A DNA stretch of 64,000 bases from Spongospora subterranea f. sp. subterranea (Eukaryota; Endomyxa: Phytomyxea; Phytomyxea; Plasmodiophorida): the NCBI GenBank assembly GCA_049724395.1, contig JAUGWO010000141.1, positions 1 to 64,000 on the forward strand, read 5' to 3'. Of the stretch, positions 1 through 10,990 are shown piece after piece. Position numbers and translations under genes: made by a program. Each line of letters starts with the position of its first letter. Position 1 is the stretch's first letter. The notes beneath the pieces are model-generated. The model was given only the letters and a program-made list of their open reading frames with translations. It searched no databases and was not told the DNA's origin.

Positions 1-195
1 TACACTGGAATGTATGTAAAGGAAGGATACACTAAAGTGATGTAGAGCGAGAGGATACACTGAAGTGTATGTGAGGGGAGAAACACTGATGTGTATGTAG
101 AAGAGATACACTGAAGTGTATGTAAAAGAACAAATAACACTGGAGTGTATGTAAAGAAAGGATACACTAAAGTGTATGTAGCGAGAGGATACACT
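1..195. repeat. Array of short palindromes, copia A leader type
   Basis: About seven copies of a near-palindrome of form TACACTnnAGTGTA lie about 27-30 bp apart. The arms are well kept, while the two centre bases and the spacers vary. The array runs off the left edge and directly abuts the copia A LTR on its right. The same kind of array sits in the 5' leader of the whole-looking copia A copy at about 10.72-10.99 kb, so this is probably leader sequence of another copy. Confidence 0.85.
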
Positions 196-2755
196 TAAAG
201 GAAATCGATGTCTCCGATGTGAAGGTAATAGAAGAATGAGGTTTATTACTGCGTGGTTATAGCATGTATAGGTGGGAGAATATAGGGGGGAGTGCACTAA
301 TAATCCAAATACAAAGTCCGCACAGTCACTCTTATGTTATGCATTTGCCGTGGTTGCGCCGACTGGGGTACTGACTTTCTTGGAGAATGTCCTACTGGAG
401 GCTGGCAAGTTGTATTCAACACGCCCCCTCAACTTGCTGGCTGTGATACCCATGGCTGTGCGACACCATTTGAACTTGGGAGCGTTCACTGGCTTCGTTA
501 ATCCATCCGCGATCATGGATTCTGTTGGGCAATACTCTACCTCAATAGTCCCTTGTTCAATCTGATCTCGGCAAAAGTGAAAGCGCAGATCAATGTATTT
601 GGTTCTTTTGTCGGTGCGCCTGTTCTTGCTGATGGCGATGCATCCTTGGTTGTCTTCAAAGACTCGGGTGGCTAATTTCTGGCTGAAACCGAGTTTAGTC
701 AGCATTTGACGAATCCATATTACCTCGCGCATTGTTTCGGATAGTGCAATGTACTCGGCTTCTGTTGACGAACATGCGACGATCTTCTGCAATGCACTTC
801 GCCAGGCAATGGCTGATCCAGACATCATCAGAGTATAGCCGCTCGTGGATCTTCTGGAATCTTTGTCTCCGGCCCAGTCACTGTCCGAGAAGGCGATTAA
901 GTGCGGAGGTTGCTTGGCTTGAAAGAATAGTCCGCAGTTAGAGCTCCCCTTGAGATATTTTAGGACACGTTTCGCAGAAGTCCAGTGCTGTTGCCCTGGG
1001 TTGTCCAAAAATCGGCATAACGAGGAGACTGCATGTGAGATATCGGGTCTTGTGCACGTGGCAATCCAATTCAGAGCTCCAACTAGTTCACGGTAGGGTG
1101 TTCCTTGCATATCTTGCATTTGATCGGCACTCGTTGCACACATGTCCTTGTTCAAATAGAATCCTGGTTGTTCTGGAGTGTCAACTGGCTTACAGTCCAT
1201 CATCTGGAATTTTGACAATTGTTCCAAAATATACGTCTCCTGGTCAAGTAGGATACCGTCGTTGCTGCTTGAAACCCTCATTCCTAGTAGCCGTTTCGGT
1301 TCACCTAGGTCCGTAATTGGAAAGCGATTTGATAGTTGTGCAACGATTCCTTCCGCAAGAACAGGACAATTGTGAGCCAACAGCAGATCGTCAGTTGACA
1401 GTGACATGATAATCATATCTTCTGTTGACCGCATAACGTAGACGCAAGCATCAGAACTGAGTCGTTTGAAACCGAGGTCTTTGGTGATGAATAGATTGAT
1501 GGTATTGTTCCAGACAAGTCCAGCCTGCTTCAGACCGTAGAGACTTTCTTCAGGCGGCACACCAGGCTTGGATCATGAGAAATATAGCCTTTGGGTTGAA
1601 CCATGTATATTTCTTCGTGAAGTTCTGCTTGCAAGAATGCTCCGACGACGTCTAGCTGTCTCAATTTCAGTTTCAATGATGCAGCAAGTGCAAATACCAA
1701 TCGGACAGAGGCGAGATGCGCCACTGGAGAGAATGTCTCGTCGAAGTCGATTCCTGGTCGCTGTGAGTAGCCTTTAACAACTAGTCTAGCCTTGAATTTG
1801 TTTACGAGTCCCTTCTCGTCTGATTTGACCTTGAATACCCATTTGTTTTGAATAGCGTTGCGTCCGCTAGGAAGTCTGACAAGTTCCCAGGTTTTGTTGT
1901 GTTGTAAGCTGTCAAATTCCGCTTTTGTGGCTGCTGCCCATTCCTTGCAAAACTCGTTCTCTGAATCCAATGCTTCGCTGATCGACTTCGGGATCGTGAC
2001 CTGAGTGGCTCGCAGAGTGTGATTGTTTCGCTGTTGCACCAGCATGGCTGCAGGTGCCTTCCACCATTCCCCCGGAGCACGGCGTGTTCTTGCTCCTCGA
2101 GCATTATTTGATTGGTGACAAGATGAACTCGAACTTTCGCTGGGTGTACTCAGGGATGAGGATTCGAGGTGTGATGAAAGAATGCGGTCACTGTCCTCTG
2201 GGGGCGGAATCGTCTGTTGAAGGAATGAGGTCACCGTCGTCAGGAGCGGGATCATCGTTGTTTGGTGGGACCTGGGGAGGATTGTCTGAAAAAATGTCGC
2301 CAAGGTGTAATTGGATAGTGTTGTCATCAATCTGGTCCAAGGTTTCCCGTGTGAAAGAGTTCTCGTCGAAGACAGCGTCAGTGAACCGAGTGGCAGTAAT
2401 TTTGTTGGTAGAGCTGCAATAAAAGAGATAACCTTTCTGTTCCATGGCGTACCCGATAAATGTTACCATTGAGCTTCTTGGTTGTAGCTTGCGATGCAGC
2501 TGGTTTGGAAGGTGGATGTACGCATCGCAACCGAACGTTCGCAGGTGCATTAGGTCTGGTTTCTTATTGTGCCAGGCTTCGAATGGAGACATGTGTTCCG
2601 ATAGGTGACTGTGGGGCCTGCCATTGAGGAGATAAACGGCTGTACAAACAGAGGCTGTCCAGAAGTTTTGCTTTAAGTTTGCACCGAATCGTATGCTCTC
2701 TGCGCAGTCCATGATTGTGCGATTCAGTCTTTCGATCATCCCATTTTGCTCTGAT
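196..2755 (-). mobile_element. Copia A, inverted partial copy (fossil)
   Basis: On the minus strand this carries an LTR (about 196-421) followed by RNase H, reverse transcriptase and part of integrase of a Ty1/copia element. Family signatures include the reverse transcriptase block around DETFSPVAHLASVR, the motif STDDLLLA and RNase H SDSDWAGDKDSRRSTSGY. It is nearly identical to the matching part of the copy at 10.46-15.34 kb but lacks the gag and protease region. Integrase sequence passes straight into a leader-type palindrome array at 2.76 kb. It is a broken, fairly recent copy with a few breaks. The LTR has palindrome array on its far side as well, which suggests a tandem or nested arrangement. 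Confidence 0.9.
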
Positions 2756-2761
2756 TGATAC

Positions 2762-3033
2762 TGAACAAGAAATGTATATAAAGAAGAGAAACACTGACGT
2801 GTATGTAAGGGAGAGATACACTGGAGTGTATGTAAAGAAAGGATACACTAAAGTGTATGTAGCGAGAGGATACACTAAAATGTATATAAAGAAGAGAAAC
2901 ACTGAAGTGTATGTAAAGGAAACGATACACTAAAGTGTATGTAGAGAAATGATACACTGAAGTGTATGTAAAGGAAGGATACACTAAAGTGAATGTAGAG
3001 GAAAGATACACACAAGTGTATGTCAAGAAGGTA
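2762..3033. repeat. Second palindrome array, copia A leader type
   Basis: About nine copies of the TACACTnnAGTGTATG-type near-palindrome occur at about 27-30 bp spacing. In the inverted copia A copy the array lies where the 5' leader would be, but it joins the integrase region directly. Centre dinucleotides include GA, AA, GG and AC, while the arms hold. Confidence 0.85.
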
Positions 3034-3499
3034 CACCTGAGTGATCTTCTAAAGTGGTAGGACGGTAGTCGAACTGGGCTAAGGTACCCGAAATCTCTCA
3101 GACAATTTAATGCCTGGCCTTTATTAATGGAGAAAAGCAGCGGTTATTTATTGACATCTCGTCAGATATAAATACAAACTCCGTGGTGCTCAGCAGTTAT
3201 GGGACCTCACTTCACACAGGGCATCATATTGAATTAAATAGAACCTCGTATTTCAGCATTCATTTGTATATACACTTTGGTGTTCATTTGTATATACACT
3301 TAGGTGTTCATTTGTATATACACTTAGGTGTTCATTTGTATATACACTTAGGTGTCCATTTGTATATACACTTAGGTGTACATTTGTATATACTCTCAGG
3401 TGTACATTGTATATACATCCATCATGATGCCCACGGTCTATAACATCAATAAGCTCGAAGGATCCGACGATTTCCCTATCTGGAAGCGTCGTATGATGG
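3034..3499 (+). mobile_element. Copia B leader and gag start, truncated (fossil)
   Basis: The stretch 3395-3499 matches the start of the copia B element at 15.34 kb: the same leader around the start codon and a Gag beginning that contains KLEGSDDFPIWKRRMM. Upstream are about 200 bp of LTR- or leader-like AT-rich DNA and a run of palindrome-like repeats. The piece stops where gypsy-type sequence begins at 3500. It is a remnant only; the true left end is not defined because no second LTR is present. Confidence 0.7.
3263..3411. repeat. Tandem repeats in copia B leader
   Basis: Six to seven tandem copies of a roughly 24-bp unit read CATTTGTATATACACTTAGG and continue with TGTT. The core ACACTTAGGTGT is itself a near-palindrome. 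The array ends just before the copia B start codon region. Confidence 0.85.
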
Positions 3500-6400
3500 T
3501 GTACAGAACTGCAGCCCCAATGCACTTACGGACCTACTTAAGCTACCGAATAAAAGCAGTTCTGTTTATTATTGCCAACCTAATAGTCAGCCGGACCCTG
3601 CACAAAACGATTTAAGGCAGACTACCTGGCATCTAGCTTTGCCAGACGAACTTGCAAACAGGCGACAAACCCACGCCCCGAAGTTCATGGCCCAAACCAG
3701 GAGCATGGACGCCGACTCCGATCAGGGTGCCAACCCGGCCTATCCACAACCAGAATCCATAGCCGAGCATGTCATAGCCGGCCAGACACCAATATTTTTT
3801 CCCTTAAAACCACCGATCATCAAGGCTTTTGACCCCAAGGCGATCGCTGTATTTCGCCGAGAACGCGAATCGTATCTGGCACTAATCACAAAACGGATGG
3901 AATTACATGGCGACAAAGTCCAACCCGTCTCACTGAAAAGTAGCTTTGACTTAAGCAAACTCAAAGCAATATCCAAATATGTTTTAAAAAAGCCAGTTGA
4001 CCAGCTTACGGATTCAGACCTTGATGTGTACCTTAAGAAGCTGCAAGAACAAGCGACTGAGCATTGCCATGAAGATATCGAGGCTACCATTAGGAAACAA
4101 ATCATCATGAACCTGTCACTCAAAAACCCTGCGGAACGAGTTCTAGCTTATTTCGCCAAACTTGACGATTTTATTGCAGATAACGGCCTAGAGCATGTGT
4201 TCAAGGACGACGAAGGAATCAAGCTAAAAATTAAATACCTACGTGCCGGAGTTCGACCAGCAACCCTACACGACATGATTGAGCACGCGATCTCATTTGG
4301 CGACCATCAAAAGGCGAAAAGCGATGAAGCTGATTTTTTTGACTTGCTCACATCAAAAGCGAAACAACAGCATGAAGTACACCAACTGACTGAACGACAG
4401 AAAAGTCGCACGATGAAAACTATCGAAAAGTCCAAATCGTTGAAACCGAACATGCCGAATTTACAACCGAATAATAGCGTAATCTCAGCTGCGTCACTGA
4501 AGCGATATGGCAGTCGAGACCCTCCAGATGGTGGTTGTCTACATTGTGGCGGAAAACATTGGCTACAAGTATGCACTAAATGTACCCCTGAGGAGCGCAA
4601 AGCCGCGTTCGATAAGCTGAACCTCACTAAAGCAAATATGCAGTCTAAGAAACTTGTCCCAACATCTGATTATTGCGTTAGTAACCGTGTGCTGATTCAG
4701 GATAAGATTCACCTCCCGTTCGAATTGGACGATGGGTCTTATAAGACTACTATCTGCCGCCGGATGTTAGATATGGTTACTGATAAAGTTCCAGTCATGA
4801 TTCAAACAATCACGCCACCACTAAAGTGCAAACTAGCTACAAGCGATAGTTTTGCAACAATCAGGCAAGTGGCATATTTAGATTTGACGTTATCAACAAA
4901 AGCAGGTACCGTAAATTTCCGGTCAACTGCTGTTAACGTCGTGGACGAAAAGTCATGGAGACTGTTCTTATTGGAAAGCCGGAACTACGAAAGCTAGGAA
5001 TCGATCCCGAACTCCTGCTGGACGAGATCCTCAAAGAAGCCAGCGAAAACAACATTACTATTGGCCCAGATCCACATGAACCCGCTGACAGTGATCGCGC
5101 ACCGATTCAGTCAAAGCGAATGACCGAACAAGATTCTGAGTATCCTGAACCTGGATTTGATTACATTATTCCAATAGGAGATGAGGATAAGTTTGAGACT
5201 GATTTAGCTATCAAGAATATGGTGGATAGAGCGATAAAGAGTGGTATACCAGCAACGCGCAATGAACTTACTACGTTAGTTTCAAGATATGATATTTGGC
5301 GTACGAGTCTTGGAAACGATCCTCCCGCTAAAGTTTCTGCTCAGAAGCTACATCGTAAACCTGGTGCAACGCATTTTCACTGTAAGCTCAGTCGATATCC
5401 TATTCCATACCAAGAATTCATGCATGCGCATACAAATGCACTTGAAAAGAATAATTATATCTACAGAAACCCACAGAGTCGAGACGCTTCCGCCGCCCTG
5501 AGTTATTCCAAAACCGGACAAAAGAGGTTATAGGATGACAGTCGACACTGTGGAAATCAACAAGCAGATCGAGCCTATTATCTGGCCCATGCCTCATATA
5601 GACATCATTCTAGGTTATCTTCGTGATGCTACATCGTATATCTTATTAGATTGTTTTAAAGGCTATTGGCAGTTCCCATTGCACTTAGACTCCCAAGAAA
5701 TGTGTTCTTTCATGACGCACGAAGCAATATTCACACCGCGTCGCTTAATTCAAGGGATCATTGACTCAGTTGCAACATTTCAATCAGGGATGCAACAAGT
5801 TTTGGGAGATTTATTGTACAAATGCGCTCTCTTATGGCTTGACGATGTACTAGCATATGCAAACAAGAATTCTCCAATGACACATATGATTGTGCTCAGC
5901 AAAGTCCTTCTCGAAATGGCGAAAAGAGGTATCAAATGTAATCCCGATCGATGCAATCTTTATGCCGAAACAGTCAAATGGGCTGGTCATAACATTTCGC
6001 CTGAAGGAGTCACATATGACAATTCTTTTATTCAAGCTCTTTTGGACATGCAGCCCCCAATTCATGGCGATGACCTACAACAATTCGTCTGTGCCCTAAA
6101 CTGGATTCGGAAGAGTATACCTAATTTCAATGAACTAACACATCCTCTCCTCAAGATCTCCTCCTGACAACTACACGAACGGTGCAAAGCAGTAAGAAAA
6201 CCGTGCTGCGACGTATCCGATTAGCAGATATTGGATGGAATGCATCACACCAAGAATCTTTCAAAATGATAAAGGAATGTGTTGCTGGTCTTACGAGGCT
6301 TGCTCATCCGAAAAGCGACTGGTTAACAAGCTTATTTCCCGATGCTTCTCAAGATTTTTGGTCGGCTGTCCTGACACAGATTCCTCCTGAAGATATAAAT

Positions 6401-7549
6401 CTACCGCTCACCGAATAACGACACGAATTGCTAGCATGCCTTTCTGGCACTTTTCGCGCTAATAGCCTCAGATGGGCTATCATAGAAAAAGAAGCGTATC
6501 CTATTATCGAAGGTATATTCCGCCTTCGTCATTTCTTGATAGGATCGAACCCGGTCCGAATTCATACGGATCATCGGAACTTAATGTATATATTCAACCC
6601 AAATGAAGCGCTGCACCAATGTCGCGTGGCATACTGCGGACCGACTTGAGCGATGGCAACTCCAACTTGCAAACATTCCTTACATCATTGAACATGTTGA
6701 AGGAAACGAGAATGTTTGGGCAGATCTTTTTACTCGATGGGGAAAGTCAAAAATATCTATTGACGCTCAACTTAAAGCATTCAAGGCCCCAATCCTCATT
6801 CAACCCATTTCGAAGAATTTCATCTGGCCATCTTTGCATGAAATTGCTACAGTTCAAGCAACGTATCTGTCTCATTGTGATGCTCAACACCTACCTAACA
6901 TCTCGATCGATAATCAATCACTGCTGTGGGATGGTAGCGACCAGATATGGAAAACCGCTGACGGAAAGTTGTGGATCCCAACTAATTCAGGTTCCAATCT
7001 TCGTCTCCGAATTTCCATAATTGCACACAGCGGCCTATCAGGTCATCAAGCTAAAGAACCAACACTCAAATCTATCGAATCATTTTTTTGGTGGAAAAAC
7101 AAGAAGGAATTCGTTTCTAGCGTAGTTGAACGCTGTATCCATTGTGTTCGCCTGGTACTACAGTCTTGCATCCAGACCCAACCAGGTCATCCACTACGAT
7201 TTTTTATTTATAGGAAAAGTACCGAAAAACCATTCACATTCTTTCGAGTACGTCCTGGTGTTAAAAGACGATATAAGTCAATTTATTGAATTGATCCCCT
7301 GCGAATCAGCCGATCATCACGTTACAGTTCATGGACTCATAGATTGGTTCAAGAGATTCGGAATCGTCTTTACCCATGTATCAGACCAAGGCACACACTT
7401 TAAGAACCAAGTGGTGTCCGATGTATGCTCAAGACTTCACATTAGCCATCATTTCACTACAGCTTATACTCCTTGGGCAAACGGATCAGTAGAAGTTGTC
7501 AACAGGCTGCTCCTATTTGTTCTACGTGCCCTTATCTCCGAGTTCCGAT
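3500..7549 (+). mobile_element. Broken Ty3/gypsy element (fossil)
   Basis: From left to right it carries a likely 5' LTR or leader beginning TGTACAGAACTGCAG, Gag with a zinc knuckle (CLHCGGKHWLQVC), a protease tail with VLIGKPELRKLGID, reverse transcriptase (FKGYWQFP; WLDDVLAY), RNase H (TDHRNLMYIF) and integrase (SDQGTHFKNQ; PWANGSVE). The order and wording match the chromodomain gypsy at 16.6-21.6 kb, so it is the same broad clade but an older copy. It has several breaks, roughly half a dozen. The 3' end and 3' LTR are absent because it runs into copia C LTR sequence at about 7550. It sits inside the copia B remnant on its left. Confidence 0.85.
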
Positions 7550-7940
7550 GGTGGGGGCAGGTCCCATTCGATGTGGTCGTTAGGACAGGAACGATGTTGA
7601 TTGGAAGAAGCAAATAGAAGAATGAGTTTATTAGAAAACGAGGGGGTCTGATATACAGAGCTAGATATTATTGTCTCAGTCGGAAAAGGGCGCGGGATTT
7701 CTCTGTCCATCCATCTCGTTAACCCCAGTCGGGAAAAAGGCGCGCTAATCGCGCGCCAAAATCCGTCGCACGATAGAAGCTGCGCTACAGGGTTGCTCCT
7801 CAGGAGGCCGCTCATTAAGAGGCCGCGTCGAGTCTTCATCAATATCGGATGTACGTGACAGTGGGCCAATACGACCAGTTTGGGCCAGTACAGCCAATGG
7901 GCCAGTACGACAGGTTGGCGACGTGGTTTGAACTTCAACA
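7550..7940 (-). mobile_element. Copia C LTR, apparently solo (fossil)
   Basis: The last 106 bp (7835-7940) match the LTR next to the copia C coding remnant (9047-9152), and the first 40 bp (7550-7589) match 8796-8835 exactly. Both outer edges are therefore shared with the second LTR, while the middle differs. On the plus strand the unit begins with TGGGGG at 7552 and ends with CA. It truncates the gypsy element on its left. Confidence 0.65.
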
Positions 7941-8795
7941 CAGTTTCCCTCCTATAAATCCTCGACATATTTGTTGATATGTTCTGTATGGTATGAGGTA
8001 TTTTCTCATTTCTCGTACCAGTTTACATCTTTCCTTATTATATTGGCCACTTCTGTCAGTTGAATCGTGAAAGTTAAGTGGTTATTTTCGTTATTGGAGT
8101 TTAGCGTTGCTCCGAGGTATTGCACTGTTTTTGTTGTCTTGATCGTCTGTCCATATTTAGTCAATTTGTCTGTGGGTGAGTATTTATTGAATAGAATGTT
8201 TGCTTTGAGCCATTGGATTTGATCCTGTTGTCTTTTGTTGTTTTTGTGATTGAGTTCGCACTTTTCATGCAGGTGGGAGCCGTTCGAAAACCTGAAAGAT
8301 GATGTTCCCGTTCTTCTGAAAAACTTTTTACAGGCAACCCGGTCCCTCGGATATAGGGCGAAGATTAACTTTTTATGGCTCTCGCCTCAAAAGCTCCCCC
8401 TAGTAGCAAGCTCGCACTCGCAATAGATACCTTCGCTGAATGTTCTGCAATCTGACCGACATTTGATAGTGTGAGGTTGATCCCATAACCTGACTCACTA
8501 AAACCCCCTTACCATTAAGACACTGGGGAAATTCCCTGTACGGAATACCACAATGCCTTGAACCTGCTTGGTTCCTGTCTGTCCCTGTTGGTGGCAGGCA
8601 TGTCCGAATGAGTGTTAGGCATGAGTTCGAAACCCCGTGAGTGGTGGAATTTTGGGAGACCACCCAAGGTTGCATCCATTACGGAAAAGTAGAGTGAATG
8701 TTGAACACGAAGGTCTGACCACGTCGCCCCTAATGAATGTGGGAGAGCGAGCTGCTTGCAGTAAACTCGGAAACTCTGGATAGGCAATGTGATTA
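7941..8795. other. Spacer between two copia C LTRs
   Basis: No gene is recognised. The sequence is AT-rich on the left and mixed on the right, with only short open frames of no familiar content. It may be a remnant of the interior of an old element or unrelated host DNA caught between two LTRs. Confidence 0.4.
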
Positions 8796-9985
8796 GGTGG
8801 GGGCAGGTCCCATTCGATGTGGTCGTTAGGACAGGTTATGTTGCTGAATCCAGCTGGTCTAACAGGTTCCTTCAGTGGACACCCAAGCTACTTGTAGCGG
8901 TCAGGCGGAAGTTGGGAAAACCTGGTAGTACACAGGCTTACTCAGCCCATAAGAGCCCGCGAACCTTTGTATACCATACCATACCAATGCCTTGAACCCA
9001 AGTCGCATCATTACAAATCAACTGTCTATTTTTCCAGAGGTTCGTTTTCATCAATATCGGATGTACGTGACAGTGGGCCAATACGACCAGTTTGGGCCAG
9101 TACAGCCAATGGGCCAGTACGACAGGTTGGCGACGTGGTTTGAACTTCAACACGTCCCCTCAAACCATGTGCCTTGTTGGTCACCAATCTTTTGCTCAGT
9201 TTTGTGAATGTTGCGCCTGAAGTTGGTTTAGTGAAAATATCTGCGATCATCTCGGCTGTTGGCATGAACTGGACTTGAATCTGGTTGTTGTGAACCATCT
9301 GTCTCACGAAATGGTGTTTTGCATCAATGTGTTTTGTTCGCGCGTCGGTTCTGTTGTTGCCGCTGAAAGATATGCATCCTTGTTTATCGTCGTAAATGAC
9401 AGTTGCGGCTGGTTCTGGGCGCTCAAGTTCGAACAACAGTTGGCGGATCCATTTGGCTTCGCTTGACGCACCACATAATGCAATATACTCGGATTCAACA
9501 GACGATAAGGCTGTTGAGGGTTGCAATTTGGATTTCCAAGAGATTGGGGCACCATGAAAAGTGAAAACGAAACCAGTTGTGGATCTCCTCGTGTCCGGGT
9601 TACCGGCCCAGTCTGCGTCGCTGTAGCCATAGAGTCCGGCGGGATTCTTTGCAGAGCCTGCTGTAAATTTCAGGCCGTGGTCCGATGTCCCTGCCAAAAA
9701 TCGGAGTACTCTCTGTGCTGCCGTCTAGTGCTGCCGCCCGGGGTTGCTTATAAATCTACATAAGGTTCCGACCGCGCATGCAATGTCGGGTCTTGTGGGT
9801 GTGGCTAACCAGTTTAAACTGCCGACAAGCTCAGAACACGGCACCAGTTTCATGTTGGCTCGCTCTTGGTCGGTGGTAGGGCTCATGTTCGTACTGAGGT
9901 AGTATCCTGGTTGATGTGGAGTGTGGGCGGATTTGCAAAGATTCATATTGAATCGAAGGAGTAATTCATCAACGTAGTCTTGCTG
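8796..9985 (-). mobile_element. Copia C, 3' part (fossil)
   Basis: On the minus strand, 9153-9946 encodes the end of reverse transcriptase and RNase H of a third Ty1/copia family. Signatures include SDADWAGNPDTRRSTTGF, SSVESEYIALC and TKHIDAKHHFVRQM, followed by a purine-rich tract and an LTR at 8796-9152. Protein identity with copia A is only moderate, so it is a separate family. The 5' part is missing. A shorter, older relative lies at about 39.57-39.76 kb. Confidence 0.85.
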
Positions 9986-10297
9986 GTGCTTAAAAATATT
10001 GATCCTGTTGCCCCATCACGCAATAACTGCATACCAATCCTCCCTACACTTGACGGGATGAGGGGGGCTGTTACGACACGACACATCCCGCCTATTGTGG
10101 TCTTACCGCAGCCTCCAGTAACATCATCGGCGCGGCCTCTGGTAACATCATCGGTGCGGCCTCCAGCGGTGCGGCCTCCAGTAACATCATCGGCGTGGCC
10201 TCCAGTAACATCATCGGCGTGGCCTCCGGTAACATCATCGGTGCCGCCTCCAGCGACGATGCTGCGACCTCCTATACATTAGAGATCTTCTAGAGGA
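9986..10297. repeat. GC-rich 24-bp minisatellite in non-coding DNA
   Basis: Between about 10105 and 10260 a 24-bp unit of the form CCTCCAGTAACATCATCGGC plus four more bases repeats about six times with changes. One frame reads as repeated PPVTSSAW. No gene is recognised around it. It lies between the copia C remnant and a near-perfect palindrome. Confidence 0.7.
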
Positions 10298-10364
10298 CCT
10301 ATGCTCATCCCAACTGTGGAAACATAACTAATTAGTTATGTTTCGCAGTGGGGATGAGCATAGG
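10298..10364. repeat. 67-bp near-perfect palindrome
   Basis: The left arm CCTATGCTCATCCC is mirrored by GGGATGAGCATAGG at the right, and the centre AAACATAACTAATTAGTTATGTTT is perfectly palindromic. Only a short mismatch remains in each arm. It could extrude a long hairpin and has almost no loop. Confidence 0.9.
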
Positions 10365-10454
10365 GAAATGTTACTAATTCAACATGGAGCTAATGTTACA
10401 ATCATATTTCCTGAGCTTCATTCACCCTAATAAATTTATTCTGATATTCATCAT
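10365..10454. other. Short AT-rich flank left of copia A
   Basis: About 90 bp lie between the palindrome and the 5' LTR. Nothing is recognised in it. Its last bases (ATCAT) do not match the bases following the 3' LTR (CTGTA), so no target duplication is visible. Confidence 0.5.
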
Positions 10455-10683
10455 TGTTGAATACAACTTGCCAGCCTCCAGTACGGACATTCTCCAAGAA
10501 AGGTGCGTACCCCCAGTCGGCGCAACCACGGCAAATGCATAACATAAGAGTGACTGTGCGGACTTTGTATTTGGATTATTAGTGCACTCCCCCCTATATT
10601 CTCCCACCTATACATGCTATAACCACGCAGTAATAAACCTCATTCTACTATTACCTTCACATCGGAGACATCGATTTCCTTTA
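10455..10683 (+). repeat. Copia A 5' LTR
   Basis: It begins TGTTGAATACAACTTGCCAG and matches 15109-15337 over its full length. It is followed by a short spacer that would hold the primer-binding site and then by the palindrome array. Confidence 0.93.
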
Positions 10684-10717
10684 GATTAACAGTCGAATTG
10701 CCACCTCATCAGGCCCC

Positions 10718-10990
10718 TACGTATACACTTCAGTGTATCTTCTCACCACTGCACACATACACCTCAGTGTATATTTCTACCAGCTTGTACATACACCTTA
10801 GTGTATCTTTTTCACCACTGCATACATACACCTCAGTGTATATTTTTCACCACTGCACACATACACCTCAGTGTATATTTCTACCAGCTTGTACATACAC
10901 CTTAGTGTATCTTTTTCACCACTGCATACATACACCTCAGTGTATATTTTCTACCAGTTCATACGTACACTTTAGTGTATATTTCTCGTT
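10718..10990. repeat. Palindrome array in copia A leader
   Basis: Eight copies of a near-palindrome of form TACACyTnAGTGTAT occur at about 33-38 bp spacing between LTR and gag. Part of the array is a duplicated block of about 115 bp. Spacers hold CACCACTGCA or CTACCAGCTT runs. Confidence 0.9.

Noticed and set aside
1-195. CRISPR-like array of short palindromic repeats
   Set aside because: Spacers are also related to one another, the repeats are only about 14 bp, and the array belongs to a retroelement leader.
2715-2933. Repetitive peptide gene in the palindrome array (VYVKKGYT-like repeats)
   Set aside because: Open frames in both directions follow from the repeat length and have no independent coding support.
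10322-10345. Shared ATAACTAATTA word at 10.33 kb and 23.47 kb as a common element end
   Set aside because: It is only 11 bp of AT-rich sequence in the two palindrome centres and may be chance.
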